Source: Bacillota bacterium
GTDB taxonomy: Bacteria > Bacillota > Bacilli > Alicyclobacillales > SLC66
NCBI GenBank assembly: GCA_021821085.1
Contig: JAKACV010000003.1
Span: forward strand, 1-64,000
Direction of reading: 5' to 3'
DNA length: 64,000 nucleotides
Shown in pieces: positions 7,060 to 16,270 of the stretch (positions are counted from its first letter, which is position 1; every line of letters begins with the position of its first letter). Position numbers and translations under genes: made by a program. Below the pieces are notes generated by a model. It had not been told where the DNA came from and searched no databases. It was given only the letters and a program-made list of their open reading frames with translations.

Positions 7060-9589
7060 AATTGGTCCCCTTCTTCACTCGCTCCTGCAATTCAAATAGA
7101 TAACTGATAGCTTGACGTGGGGTCCATTCTTCAAGTGTCAAGTCACGCAACTCCGCGATGAGTTCCTCACCTGCACGTTGTTCCAAACTCGCTTCTCTTG
7201 AAAAAGCAATCGCAATTTGTTGTGTTGAGGCAACAGCCTCTTCCATACTGCGCTCAAGATTCAATAAAATATGTCTTGCCCGCTCTGTTACTGATCTTGG
7301 TAAACCCGCCTTTTGAGCCACCTGTATCCCATACGAACGATCCGCTGAACGCTCAACCACTCGGTGTAAAAACACAATCTGATCCCCATGCTCTTTCACT
7401 GCAACAGACAAATTAAACACTCTTGGTAATCTGCGAGGTAATTCTGTGAGCTCGTGATAGTGAGTTGCAAAAAGCGAGCGAGCGCCTGTGTAGTCATGTA
7501 CATATTCGACAAGCGCCTCTGCAATACTCATCCCATCATATGTCGCTGTCCCTCGACCAATTTCATCAAATAAGAGTAGACTCTGTTCTGTAGCACCATC
7601 CAAAATCTCAGCGCTTTCTGTCATTTCCACCATAAACGTACTAAGTCCCGCAGTTACGTCATCTGATGCTCCAATTCGCGTAAAAAGCTTGTCCACAACA
7701 CCAATTTGTGCGGATGAAGCAGGTACAAAACTCCCAATTTGCGCCATGATAACAATCAAAGCCGTTTGGCGCATATAGGTGCTTTTTCCACCCATATTTG
7801 GTCCCGTAATCAGTGCAATTTGCCGTGCGTCACACGAAAGATGAACATCATTCTCCACAAATCCTCCGGTCGTATGGCGTTCAACGACAGGATGACGACC
7901 TGATACAATGTGTATTACACGAGAATCATCAACAATCGGTCGAACATAATGATACCTTTTGGCGGCCGTAGCCAAACCTACTAATGCATCTAGCTCACCA
8001 ATCGCATCTGCAGTCTGCTGAATCAAGCGCAGATGCACTCGCGCTGTAACAATAAGATCAGAGAAAAGTTCCAACTCAAGCTCCTTCTGCTTTTCTCCAG
8101 CTTGAGCAATTTCAAATTCTCGTTCACGTAACTCCTTTGTCACATATCGCTCTGCGGTAGAAAGAGTCTGCTTTCGTTCATAATCATCCGGTACCAAATG
8201 AAGATTCGCACTGGTGACTTCAATGTAATAACCAAAAACGCGATTATAGCCTACCTTTAACGACTTAATACCTGTTCGCAAACGCTCCGACTGTTCTAGT
8301 GCAAGAATGTGCGACCTTCCCCCATTCACAATTTCTCGCAGTCGATCAATCTCCTGATTTGCTCCTGATTTAATCAACGAGCCGTCTTTAACACTGTCTC
8401 TCACATCTTCCGACAACACCGCGCGAATTTGTTCGACCAGCGGTACACACTCATACATGTCTTCTGTAATTTCGCCAAATGCTGTATCCAACGAAGTCGT
8501 TTGCAACTGTTCACGCAAGAAACGCACGATTTCAAGCGACTCAGCCAATTGCCATAAATCACGAGGTGTTGCTTGATCAAAGGAAATACGCGATACAATA
8601 CGCGTCAGATCGTGCAATCGCTTTAATAAATTACGTAACTCCTCCATGACTACAGGTTCATTTAACAACGTCATAATCATATCTTGCCTCTGTACAATCG
8701 ACGACACCTCGCGTAAAGGATGCTCTAACATTTCTCGCAAGCGTCGTCGCCCCATTACATTACAAGTAAAGTCAAGCGTTTCAAACAGTGTCGCCCTTTT
8801 TCGTTCATCATTCGTCGGGCGTATCAATTCCAAATGGCGTACGGTATTAGCAGTGAGCTCCATAAAACGATCTTCATCTAACGTTTTCGGACGTTTCATA
8901 TGATCCAAGGAATGTTTTCTTGTATATTCCAAATATCTCATAAGCAGTTGACTACCTGAATCGCGTGGAACAGGAGGCACGAAAAGGTCATTAGGTATGT
9001 GGGAATAAGTAACCTCGGCGGCGACGGCGTATTCTTTCAGTTGTTGTGTTCGTTCATAGTTCCCATGCTCGTCTCCCACAACCTCAGCCACCTGCATACG
9101 GTTAAACCAGTTACTGAGCGTAGGATAGCCACCCGTTTTAATCCATATATTACCTGTTAATGCATCTGCAATAATTCCCGTCAGCTTTCCTGTCTCCGTT
9201 TGTCCAAAGGTAGCAATCAAGGGCCGATACGTATCTTGACGAATATAATCATGAGCTGTCCCAGGTGTAATCAAGCGAATAATTTCTCGTTTAACGAGCC
9301 CTTTTGCCAGTTTTGGATCCTCAACCTGTTCACAAATCGCTACCTTATACCCTTTCCCGACAAGTCGACTAATGTAATTGTCTGCCGCGTGATACGGAAC
9401 GCCACACATCGGCATGCGTTGTTCACCTGTACCTCTGCCAGTAAGCGTCAAGTCAAGGAGTTCACTTGCCTTAATCGCATCTTCATTAAACAACTCATAA
9501 AAATCACCTAAACGAAAGAAAAGCAGCGCATCTTCACACGTCTGCTTGATCTCTTCGTATTGCTCCATCATAGGCGTGCGTTTAGCCAC
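7037..9589 (-). CDS. mutS: DNA mismatch repair protein MutS
   Basis: Mismatch-binding ATPase. The N-terminus AKRTPMMEQYEEIK and FFRLGDFYELF carry the Phe-x-Glu mismatch wedge. The C-terminal ABC-type ATPase has Walker A GPNMGGKSTYMRQ, Walker B LLFDEIGRGTATYDG and the ATHYHELTEL segment. The frame is open to 9697, but family alignment and the Shine-Dalgarno GGGGGAGAGG at 9596-9605 point to GTG 9589 (850 aa); ATG 9595 is the alternative. It lies downstream of miaB and upstream of mutL in one operon. Confidence 0.95.
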   Translation of the reverse strand: MAKRTPMMEQYEEIKQTCEDALLFFRLGDFYELFNEDAIKASELLDLTLTGRGTGEQRMPMCGVPYHAADNYISRLVGKGYKVAICEQVEDPKLAKGLVKREIIRLITPGTAHDYIRQDTYRPLIATFGQTETGKLTGIIADALTGNIWIKTGGYPTLSNWFNRMQVAEVVGDEHGNYERTQQLKEYAVAAEVTYSHIPNDLFVPPVPRDSGSQLLMRYLEYTRKHSLDHMKRPKTLDEDRFMELTANTVRHLELIRPTNDERKRATLFETLDFTCNVMGRRRLREMLEHPLREVSSIVQRQDMIMTLLNEPVVMEELRNLLKRLHDLTRIVSRISFDQATPRDLWQLAESLEIVRFLREQLQTTSLDTAFGEITEDMYECVPLVEQIRAVLSEDVRDSVKDGSLIKSGANQEIDRLREIVNGGRSHILALEQSERLRTGIKSLKVGYNRVFGYYIEVTSANLHLVPDDYERKQTLSTAERYVTKELREREFEIAQAGEKQKELELELFSDLIVTARVHLRLIQQTADAIGELDALVGLATAAKRYHYVRPIVDDSRVIHIVSGRHPVVERHTTGGFVENDVHLSCDARQIALITGPNMGGKSTYMRQTALIVIMAQIGSFVPASSAQIGVVDKLFTRIGASDDVTAGLSTFMVEMTESAEILDGATEQSLLLFDEIGRGTATYDGMSIAEALVEYVHDYTGARSLFATHYHELTELPRRLPRVFNLSVAVKEHGDQIVFLHRVVERSADRSYGIQVAQKAGLPRSVTERARHILLNLERSMEEAVASTQQIAIAFSREASLEQRAGEELIAELRDLTLEEWTPRQAISYLFELQERVKKGTNYGIDPRT

Positions 9590-9648
9590 GAGCATCCTCT
9601 CCCCCAAAAACAGTGCGCATGAGACACTCACTGATCGTAAACGATCTA

Positions 9649-11112
9649 CTATGCGGTAATTACCTGCTGTGTAACAATTGTCCCCCGTAATGTCCATGTA
9701 TGAGCTGAATCAATCTGAGCCAAAACCGTCTGATGTATGAGTTCTTGCGGTGCATCCAGTAGTACAATTTTATTTGTACGAGTCCGCCCCGCAAGAACAT
9801 TCACGTTCGTTCTACTCACGCCCTCAATCATCACTTCGACTGTCTGACCAATGAGTTTTTCATTATGAATTCGCGAAATTCCATTTTGCAAATCCATTAA
9901 GCGATTTAACCGCTCTTTCTTTATCTCCATTGGTATAGGATCCTCGTACCGTGCAGCAGGCGTTCCTGGACGTGGAGAATAAATAAACGTATACGCAGTA
10001 TCGTAAGACAGATGTTCGACAAGAGCCAGTGTTTGAGAAAAATCCTCCTCTGACTCTGTCGGAAATCCAACAATGAGATCGGTCGTCAGCGCCACTTGAG
10101 GAATGACAGCACGGATTTTTTCAACCAGTTGAATATAATATTCGCTTGTATAGCCGCGATTCATCTTTCGTAATACATGATTGCTGCCCGACTGTACAGG
10201 TAGATGAATATGTTCACATACTGTTTCTGTCTCCGCAATCGCCGCAATAATCCGGTCTGTAAAATTCCAAGGATTCGATGTTGTAAAACGCACGCGTTCA
10301 ATTCCGTCCACACGCCCTACAGCCCTCAGAAGATCCGCAAAATCAGCATCCCCTAGATCAATGCCGTAATCATTTACATTTTGCCCAAGCATCGTCACCT
10401 CTTTAAAGCCTAACTCCACAAGACCTTTTACTTCCTCCACAACGCTTGATAACACACGACTGCGCTCTCGTCCGCGCGTGTAAGGAACTATACAGTAAGT
10501 GCAAAACTTATTACAGCCATATTGAATGTTAACCCAAGCACGCACCCCTTCTTTACGCGCCTTTGGCAAATCGTCTAACACAACCTGCGCCTTGTCCCAA
10601 ACTTCCATCACAGTTTCTTGACTTGCGCGCGCTTCTTGGATTAATTCAGGCAAACGATGCAAATTATGCGTGCCGAATGCTAAATCAATCCACGGATACG
10701 TTGTCCTTATTTTTTCTTGAACTGCTTTTTCCTGCGGCATACATCCACATACTCCAATGAGTAATTCTGGATTCCGCTGCTTTAGTGACCGTACTCGACC
10801 GACCTCACCAAATACTTTGTTCTCTGCATTTTCGCGAACGGCACAAGTATTAAATAAGATCAAATCTGCTAACGCTTCATCCGTGGTTGCCATATATCCC
10901 AATACTTCTAAAAGACCAGCCATAATCTCCGTATCATGCTCATTCATCTGACAACCATAGGTTCGAATCATATAACGTTTTCCCTTGTAAGTACCGACAA
11001 GTTCTGCACGGACAGCGTCTCTCATTGCCCGTAAATCCGTTTTTTCAATCACTGGCCGAGTCACTTGTACCGCCAGTATATTCAGATCATCACTGTAGTT
11101 ACTCACTCTCAC
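9649..11112 (-). CDS. miaB: tRNA-2-methylthio-N6-dimethylallyladenosine synthase MiaB
   Basis: Radical-SAM methylthiotransferase that converts i6A37 (made by MiaA) to ms2i6A37. The N-terminal UPF0004 domain supplies three cluster ligands (YGCQMNEHD, NTCAVRENAENK, GCMPQEKA). The radical-SAM CxxxCxxC is in YGCNKFCTYCIVPYTRG, and a TRAM RNA-binding domain ends the protein. Start is GTG 11112 (VRVSNYS). In B. subtilis miaB is followed by ymcA and cotE; here ymcA is missing from this position and the upstream neighbour is a 6S-type RNA. Confidence 0.95.
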   Translation of the reverse strand: MRVSNYSDDLNILAVQVTRPVIEKTDLRAMRDAVRAELVGTYKGKRYMIRTYGCQMNEHDTEIMAGLLEVLGYMATTDEALADLILFNTCAVRENAENKVFGEVGRVRSLKQRNPELLIGVCGCMPQEKAVQEKIRTTYPWIDLAFGTHNLHRLPELIQEARASQETVMEVWDKAQVVLDDLPKARKEGVRAWVNIQYGCNKFCTYCIVPYTRGRERSRVLSSVVEEVKGLVELGFKEVTMLGQNVNDYGIDLGDADFADLLRAVGRVDGIERVRFTTSNPWNFTDRIIAAIAETETVCEHIHLPVQSGSNHVLRKMNRGYTSEYYIQLVEKIRAVIPQVALTTDLIVGFPTESEEDFSQTLALVEHLSYDTAYTFIYSPRPGTPAARYEDPIPMEIKKERLNRLMDLQNGISRIHNEKLIGQTVEVMIEGVSRTNVNVLAGRTRTNKIVLLDAPQELIHQTVLAQIDSAHTWTLRGTIVTQQVITA

Positions 11113-11200
11113 ACTTCCTTATCGCGCAAATCAACATAAATCTTATTGTACACAAACCACATGAAAGCAGCAATTTATACACAACAAAGGAGAGAGCCAT
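11099..11200 (-). CDS. Possible 33-residue leader peptide of miaB
   Basis: ATG 11198-11200 follows a very strong ribosome site (GGAGGGGG at 11202-11209) and opens a 33-codon hydrophobic frame (start MALSFVVYKLLLSCG) that ends at TAA 11099-11101, overlapping the GTG start of miaB by 14 bases in another frame. The site lies in an imperfect hairpin (about 11190-11210) that could mask it. Either this is a translationally coupled leader peptide, or the ribosome site is a chance product of the hairpin. No homologue is recognised. Confidence 0.35.
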   Translation of the reverse strand: MALSFVVYKLLLSCGLCTIRFMLICAIRKCESE

Positions 11201-11251
11201 GCCCCCTCCTACGTACTCGCTATAGAAGCCAAATGGACAGTATTCATCATC

Positions 11252-11442
11252 AAAAAGATCGTCACCCGCATGTGCCGTATGGAACGCGCGTTTTATGAAC
11301 CCGCTCTCGCAGGTGGGCGACTAGCATTTCGGTGTTTGACGTCCCTTCCAAAGAGGGCATGCCAGCACGAAACGGATATCTGTCTCCCCTTAAAACACAT
11401 ACGGTTCAAAACAAAGGTCCCGAATACGGGCACTGCAGGTAT
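11252..11442 (-). ncRNA. ssrS: 6S RNA (SsrS/BsrA type)
   Basis: The transcript would be about 190 nt and folds as the long rod typical of 6S RNA, which mimics an open promoter and binds sigma-A RNA polymerase. Nested helices: CCCGTAT (11430-11424) with ATGCGGG (11271-11265); CCGTATG (11404-11398) with CATACGG (11281-11275); GTTTTA (11396-11391) with TAAAAC (11295-11290). A central bubble follows with a hairpin in its 3' strand (11300-11304 with 11313-11317), then an apical stem containing CCCT/AGGG. It starts 6 bases after a good promoter and ends at a U-run (11252-11256). Architecture and size support the call; no sequence search was done. Confidence 0.75.
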
Positions 11443-11447
11443 TGATT

Positions 11448-11476
11448 ATCATAACAAGAGTATGCACAAGACGCAA
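11448..11476 (-). promoter_or_regulatory. Promoter of the 6S-like RNA
   Basis: On the minus strand TTGCGT (11476-11471), 17 bases, then TATGAT (11453-11448). It lies just beyond the stop of the last YheC/YheD gene, so the RNA has its own start. Confidence 0.65.
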
Positions 11477-11487
11477 CCCGTAAAATA

Positions 11488-12555
11488 CTACCTATCTGAA
11501 CCGAGGTGCAGTAGACACTGAACAAGTCGATCTTTTGCGGCAGTTTCAATCGCCAATTCATCAAATTTCATTGGTTTTGCATTTGCCTCAAACAGCACAG
11601 GTGTCCCATCTTGTAAAAGTCCCATGTCAATCGAAAGCTCGGTCCATGTTTTTGAAAAATTGGAAATAGCTTCGGCTGCGTCAATCGCTACCAGGCGTGC
11701 TGTCTGCTCCACCCGCTTTGCACGGCTGCCAAAAACTGAATATAACACCTTCTGCGGTTTTGCAATCACTCCTCCATTCGGCACGTGAGTGGTAATCCCA
11801 CTCACCGAACCAACGCGAACTCCCATGCCTGTTATGTCGAATTTTTTAAGCGAATCCTTATGCAGAAGAAGACGCAAATCAAAACGACGCCCATGATACA
11901 ATTTTACAGGTGCTTCTTCTTGCAAAAGATACCGACACTTCCATTTGCGGTGATTCACCCATTGCTCAAATTGACGCTGCGTCAAGGTACCATACGATAC
12001 TCGTTTACCTTTTTGTTGCTCAACTACTTCATAATGCTGGTCCTGTAGTGCCACATGAAGAATGCCGACTCCTGCCTTCCCCGCAATCGGCTTCACATAA
12101 AATGTCGACGTGTGTTCTGCAAATTGAAGAATGTCAGTTGCATTTTCGACAATCCTACTTTCAGGAACATAGGAAACTAATTCAGGATGAGAATGCCAAA
12201 TTTGCGAGAGGTGATCTTTACGTAAGAAATGTGGATTAGTAATGACATGACCTTGCTGTTCCCACTGATTCAACATATCTCTGACATATGACTTGTTTTC
12301 TAATTCGCGCGTGGGAATCCGATTATACAAGACCTTAGGGAGTTCACGGTCGTCTGTTCTTACCAGCTTCTCTGTAGAAGAACCAGTATATACGGTCATG
12401 CCCTGTGGACATACATTATAAATGCTACATGAAATGCCCTGTTTATTTGCAGCCTTGATGATTCGCTTGAAATTTGCTACGTTTCCCCCAAAAATCTCCG
12501 CGCTGCGACTCGCCGTAAGAATGCCGAAAGGTTCCCGTTGTCCTCCTTTTATCAT
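11488..12555 (-). CDS. YheC/YheD-family ATP-grasp protein (endospore coat-associated), copy 1
   Basis: A 355-residue member of the YheC/YheD family, ATP-grasp enzymes of unknown substrate linked to the spore coat. The family N-terminal module ends with PKVLYNRIPTRELE. The ATP-grasp core has the Lys strand FYVKPIAGKAGVGI (about 150), the RFDLRLLL strand (about 228), ITTHVPNGG, and the metal-binding VLFEANAKP near the end. ATP-grasp enzymes join a carboxylate to an amine through an acyl phosphate, so a peptide-forming or peptide-tagging activity is inferred. ATGA overlap with the preceding gene marks it as the last gene of the operon. Confidence 0.85.
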   Translation of the reverse strand: MIKGGQREPFGILTASRSAEIFGGNVANFKRIIKAANKQGISCSIYNVCPQGMTVYTGSSTEKLVRTDDRELPKVLYNRIPTRELENKSYVRDMLNQWEQQGHVITNPHFLRKDHLSQIWHSHPELVSYVPESRIVENATDILQFAEHTSTFYVKPIAGKAGVGILHVALQDQHYEVVEQQKGKRVSYGTLTQRQFEQWVNHRKWKCRYLLQEEAPVKLYHGRRFDLRLLLHKDSLKKFDITGMGVRVGSVSGITTHVPNGGVIAKPQKVLYSVFGSRAKRVEQTARLVAIDAAEAISNFSKTWTELSIDMGLLQDGTPVLFEANAKPMKFDELAIETAAKDRLVQCLLHLGSDR

Positions 12556-13604
12556 CTCGAAGCACCTACCGCAATATTGTGTTCAGCAAGCCACCGCGCG
12601 TATTGAAAAACGGCTATGCGCGACCATGAACCCGCTTTGCGTAAAGAACGATGGGAGAATATCGAACGACCCGGTTTAGCGTTTGCTTCAAATAAGACAA
12701 CGCGTCCGTCGACGGCGATTCCCATATCAAGTCCAAGTTCCCCCAACTGCGGATCGAGGGTGCCCGCTAATTTTTGTCCTATACGATTCGCGGTCTGTTC
12801 CATTTCCTGACGAACGTGATCCATTTGCGCTCCATACCAACTCCGCAAGACGCGGTCAGCATCCTCCACCCTGCCACCACTATGCACATGTGTAGTAATC
12901 CCTTCAGGATGGGCTACCTTTGCACCAATCGCAGCAACATGCCATTTATCTTGTGTTACCCGATGAATGTGAACACGAAAGTCAGTCTTACACCCTTCGT
13001 ACTTCGCTAACGGAATCGCCTCTTGTACGATAAATGGCATATTTCTCATACGTATGCGACAGGCATCTAAACAGTCCTGTGGCTTTGCAAAGATCAGCGT
13101 ATGCACGCGTGTTACATCCCGCGATGCTAACTGATATTGACCATGCACTTTAGAAGCTCGACAGATGCCTTCACCAAAACTACCGCTAATTGGTTTCACA
13201 AAAATACCCTCGTACTCTTCTAGCCACTGTAATACCTTTTCTGGCTCCCAAACGGGGAGCGTATCCGGCAATAACGTTTTTAACTCTTCATCTGTACGCA
13301 AGATGCTATCCATTTCACGTTTGTTAAAAAAACGCTGGTTAAAGTATGGGATGCCTTGGTCCTTTAACCACTTCTTGACCCGTTGCGTATCAAGCGATGC
13401 TTCTTCTTTTCGAGTCGGAATGCGATTATACACCACGTGGGGTAATTCATCATTTCGCTGCTCAGAAAGAATTTGACGGGGTGTCACCGCGTAAGCCGTG
13501 ACACCTATCGTTTCGGCCGTGCGCAGTAGGGCGCGAATATACGGAGAATGAGCGTTTTGCTCTCCCGTTAGAATCGCACAAACGAAAGTTGACCTCCTGC
13601 TCAT
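12552..13604 (-). CDS. YheC/YheD-family ATP-grasp protein, copy 2
   Basis: A 350-residue paralogue with the same plan: N-terminal module ending HVVYNRIPTRKEE, ATP-grasp Lys strand IFVKPISGSFGEGI, FIVQEAIPLAKYEG, TDFRVHIHR, ITTHVHSGG and the metal-binding VLFEANAKPGRS. The frame is open to 13697, but ATG 13604 follows GAGGGGGAG and overlaps the previous stop as ATGA. It differs widely from copy 1 outside the motifs, so this is an old duplication. Mother-cell expression and coat location are inferred from the family and the upstream cotE. Confidence 0.85.
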   Translation of the reverse strand: MSRRSTFVCAILTGEQNAHSPYIRALLRTAETIGVTAYAVTPRQILSEQRNDELPHVVYNRIPTRKEEASLDTQRVKKWLKDQGIPYFNQRFFNKREMDSILRTDEELKTLLPDTLPVWEPEKVLQWLEEYEGIFVKPISGSFGEGICRASKVHGQYQLASRDVTRVHTLIFAKPQDCLDACRIRMRNMPFIVQEAIPLAKYEGCKTDFRVHIHRVTQDKWHVAAIGAKVAHPEGITTHVHSGGRVEDADRVLRSWYGAQMDHVRQEMEQTANRIGQKLAGTLDPQLGELGLDMGIAVDGRVVLFEANAKPGRSIFSHRSLRKAGSWSRIAVFQYARWLAEHNIAVGASR

Positions 13605-15097
13605 GTTCTCACTCCCCCTCTCACCGATAAAGAAGGCTGCATTTTTTTTCTGACTGTCGTCTTTCGAACAGATGTGATCGGGACTGGCAATTGCCATGCT
13701 TTACGAAGATCAATTGATTCATCCCACACCTCGTCATTGCGAATCATTGTAAAAATAAGATCGATTGATTCGTGATAAAGCAAATAACTGGACGTCCGTT
13801 TCACATTAGCATATACATCCTCTGCGATTGGCAGCAGAAAATCGCGATCGTTGCGATAAAATGCACGCAAGCGCTGAGAGTTATGCAGTTCAATGTAAGG
13901 CAACTCTACATGATGATGTGCAACCACGTACGCTAAAGCTAAAGCTCCAAGCGTAATATTGGGATCAACAAGAAAACTTGCAGGAGTTCGATATTCAAAT
14001 CCTCCATATGGTTTATGTCTAACATCTCCCAAAAAACCATATTTAGGGCGGCGTCTCGCCGAACTAACTGGATCCTCAATCAACATCAATGGCAGTCCAA
14101 CATATGCATCTAGACAATTCACAAACCGGGCGGTATGTGGCACCCCACTAAAATGAATGTGCCCCCCAATAGGGTAACGTTCAAACGGAGCACTCCCCGC
14201 AACCCACTCGGGATAAGGGGTTTTCGCCAATTTCATTGCTTCGTGCAATGCGTATTCGATATTTTGACATAACGTCTCTGGTGTAGCAGCTGGGAGCGGA
14301 CGAATTTCGGCTAACGGTCTCCGTGAGTGATCCCCAGCCAATGTTCGATCATCACAGCCCACCCTTCCCTTCACAGGAAAAAAACGTGATGCTAGAATGA
14401 GTTTTCCATGACGAGATTTCAACATGAATTCCAGATCTGTTCCAAGTAACACTTTGTCGCCATCAATGCGATACATTCGTTCATCCAATGCAATAAACTC
14501 ATTGATCGCATTGACATAGATGTGCAATAGACGCCCTTTACATACCGGCGTTGCATTGAGATCTAAGACAATTGGGCGTCCTTTAGGTCCAATCCCAACA
14601 CTCACCAATCCGAATTCAAGGCCCAACGCATGCATGGCGCGAACAGCAAGAAGACCTACTTTACGCGCCTCATCATCTACATCAATCGGTACTTCCATAA
14701 AATGATCCTGAATTTGGTTAATTCGTTTACTTAACCACACCGTTTTCCCTTCAGTTCGAAAACAGGCAAGAACACGCAAATTAAATACCGGGATGCGATA
14801 ATGTCTAATCAGGTGATTGCGCGTCTCTGCTTCTTCATCGCGATTTGTAAATTTCGGACTATGCACACCCGTTCTTCGCAACGTTTTCAATAAAGCGCGA
14901 CGAGAATCTGCAATAAGAAGAGATTCCCGGCGATTTATCGTCCACTTTCCACGATCGGGGTCATCCGTATTACCGTACCGAATAACGATATCCTCTGAGT
15001 TTACTCGCTTAAGTTCCTCGATTGCCACTAATTTGGGCACTTGAGCGGCCAAACGCTCTGCCGACATTTGACCGCTGTGTAACAAATAGTACGTCAC
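13601..15097 (-). CDS. Fusion of ATP-grasp-like domain and putative amidoligase (COOH-NH2 ligase) domain
   Basis: Residues 1-205 resemble the C-terminal half of a RimK/YheC-type ATP-grasp, ending in RPIVLDLNATPVCKGR, where the usual Glu-x-Asn is Asp-x-Asn. Residues about 215-460 match the putative amidoligase family with a glutamine-synthetase-like fold: LLGTDLEFMLK, KGRVGCDDRTL, RPLAEIRPLPAA, YPIGGHIHFSG, KYGFLGDVRHKPYGGFEYRT. GTG 15097 is the likely start. Such enzymes are predicted to form amide bonds on peptides. Sitting inside a run of ATP-grasp genes, it suggests a multi-step ligase pathway. Reaction and substrate are unknown. Confidence 0.75.
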   Translation of the reverse strand: MTYYLLHSGQMSAERLAAQVPKLVAIEELKRVNSEDIVIRYGNTDDPDRGKWTINRRESLLIADSRRALLKTLRRTGVHSPKFTNRDEEAETRNHLIRHYRIPVFNLRVLACFRTEGKTVWLSKRINQIQDHFMEVPIDVDDEARKVGLLAVRAMHALGLEFGLVSVGIGPKGRPIVLDLNATPVCKGRLLHIYVNAINEFIALDERMYRIDGDKVLLGTDLEFMLKSRHGKLILASRFFPVKGRVGCDDRTLAGDHSRRPLAEIRPLPAATPETLCQNIEYALHEAMKLAKTPYPEWVAGSAPFERYPIGGHIHFSGVPHTARFVNCLDAYVGLPLMLIEDPVSSARRRPKYGFLGDVRHKPYGGFEYRTPASFLVDPNITLGALALAYVVAHHHVELPYIELHNSQRLRAFYRNDRDFLLPIAEDVYANVKRTSSYLLYHESIDLIFTMIRNDEVWDESIDLRKAWQLPVPITSVRKTTVRKKMQPSLSVRGGVRT

Positions 15098-15115
15098 AAT
15101 GCACGGCGCCTCCCC

Positions 15116-16270
15116 TCACCTCTGTCTGGCACTCGTAAGTCCCAGTGCGAAGCGAATCGGTCGCAGGAATGATAAATCGACGAGCTGTTCAGATCCAGAG
15201 ATGGTCATCGGTGTCTTCCATGGTTTTGAATTTACTTCGATGACATAAAGATCCCCCATCTCACTCACGCCTAGATCTATCCCCATCTCACCCAAGGTTC
15301 GATTCGATTGTTCTTCAATGCATGTAGGAATCAATGTCTCCACTTGCCGAATGCTTCGTTTCAACGCCTGCAATGATAGCCGCGGATCTTCTTCCAAAGC
15401 CGAGAGAGGGAGTGCCTGCCCACCTGTCGTCAAATTAGAGGTGAAATCCCCCTCTGCCGCCACGCGAAGATACAATTTGGTGCGTTTCCACTGACCTTCA
15501 CGATTTTTTTGCATAAGTAATCGAATATCAAATGGTCTACCGTCAAACTGGGCAAGCTCAATTCCCTCTTGGACAATGTGAGGATTACGTAGCAGCCGTG
15601 TCTTAAAATGCTGATACAACACTCGCGCATTGCGCCCCTCAATCGCTCTTCCGATCCCTTGTCGTGTACGAAGAATGGCATTCCAGCCGTCACCCACTCG
15701 TTGCAGTCGAATAATTCCTAACCCCAGACTCCCGTGAATCGGCTTGATAAACACCGTCTCATGCGTTTGTAAAAATGCACGCAAACTATCTACTCCAGTT
15801 ACTCGTGCAGTGTGTGGTAAATAAGGACGAATATGCGATGACACACTGAGCCACGTGTGTACTTCCCACTTGTCAAAATAGCCGCCATTAAAAATAACCG
15901 CGAATTGTTTCAAATAATCGCGCGCCTCGATAAAAGCTTTCGAACAATCGTAGCGCCTCGATATAATCTGATCATAAATGACCGAAGGAATCACTAGATC
16001 CGCTAATTCAACCTCCCGTTCACCCGCCTCATTTCGTTTCGCTAACACATACCCAAACAGACGTTTGCGTTGCGCCTGAATAGCAGTTGGATCAAACACA
16101 CATGCAAATGCATGTTCACGCTCTGCCGCCTCCAAATAGCGTAACAAAAGCGGTCCTTGTTTCCCTTGAAAGATGCCATTTACAACACGCGGTCTAGCCA
16201 TGATTCCTACTTGCGGAACTCTCCCATGACGAGTCATTCCGCACAGCGATAATAAAGGCTCTGACATCAT
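15116..16270 (-). CDS. YheC/YheD-family ATP-grasp protein, copy 3
   Basis: A 384-residue member with an N-terminal strand pattern VGIMARPRVVNG, the family segment LVIPSVIYDQIISRR, ATP-grasp Lys strand VFIKPIHGSLGLGII (about 172), PHIVQEGIELAQFDGRPFD, the nucleotide-side strand FDIRLLMQ, and metal-binding YVIEVNSKPWKTP near the end. Its start overlaps the preceding stop (ATGA), and an 18-base gap separates it from the fusion gene. Function is inferred only from the family. Confidence 0.82.
   Translation of the reverse strand: MMSEPLLSLCGMTRHGRVPQVGIMARPRVVNGIFQGKQGPLLLRYLEAAEREHAFACVFDPTAIQAQRKRLFGYVLAKRNEAGEREVELADLVIPSVIYDQIISRRYDCSKAFIEARDYLKQFAVIFNGGYFDKWEVHTWLSVSSHIRPYLPHTARVTGVDSLRAFLQTHETVFIKPIHGSLGLGIIRLQRVGDGWNAILRTRQGIGRAIEGRNARVLYQHFKTRLLRNPHIVQEGIELAQFDGRPFDIRLLMQKNREGQWKRTKLYLRVAAEGDFTSNLTTGGQALPLSALEEDPRLSLQALKRSIRQVETLIPTCIEEQSNRTLGEMGIDLGVSEMGDLYVIEVNSKPWKTPMTISGSEQLVDLSFLRPIRFALGLTSARQR

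Noticed and set aside
11270..11521. Plus-strand 83-codon frame
   Set aside because: It lies antisense to the 6S-like RNA, has no ribosome site and no protein-like composition.
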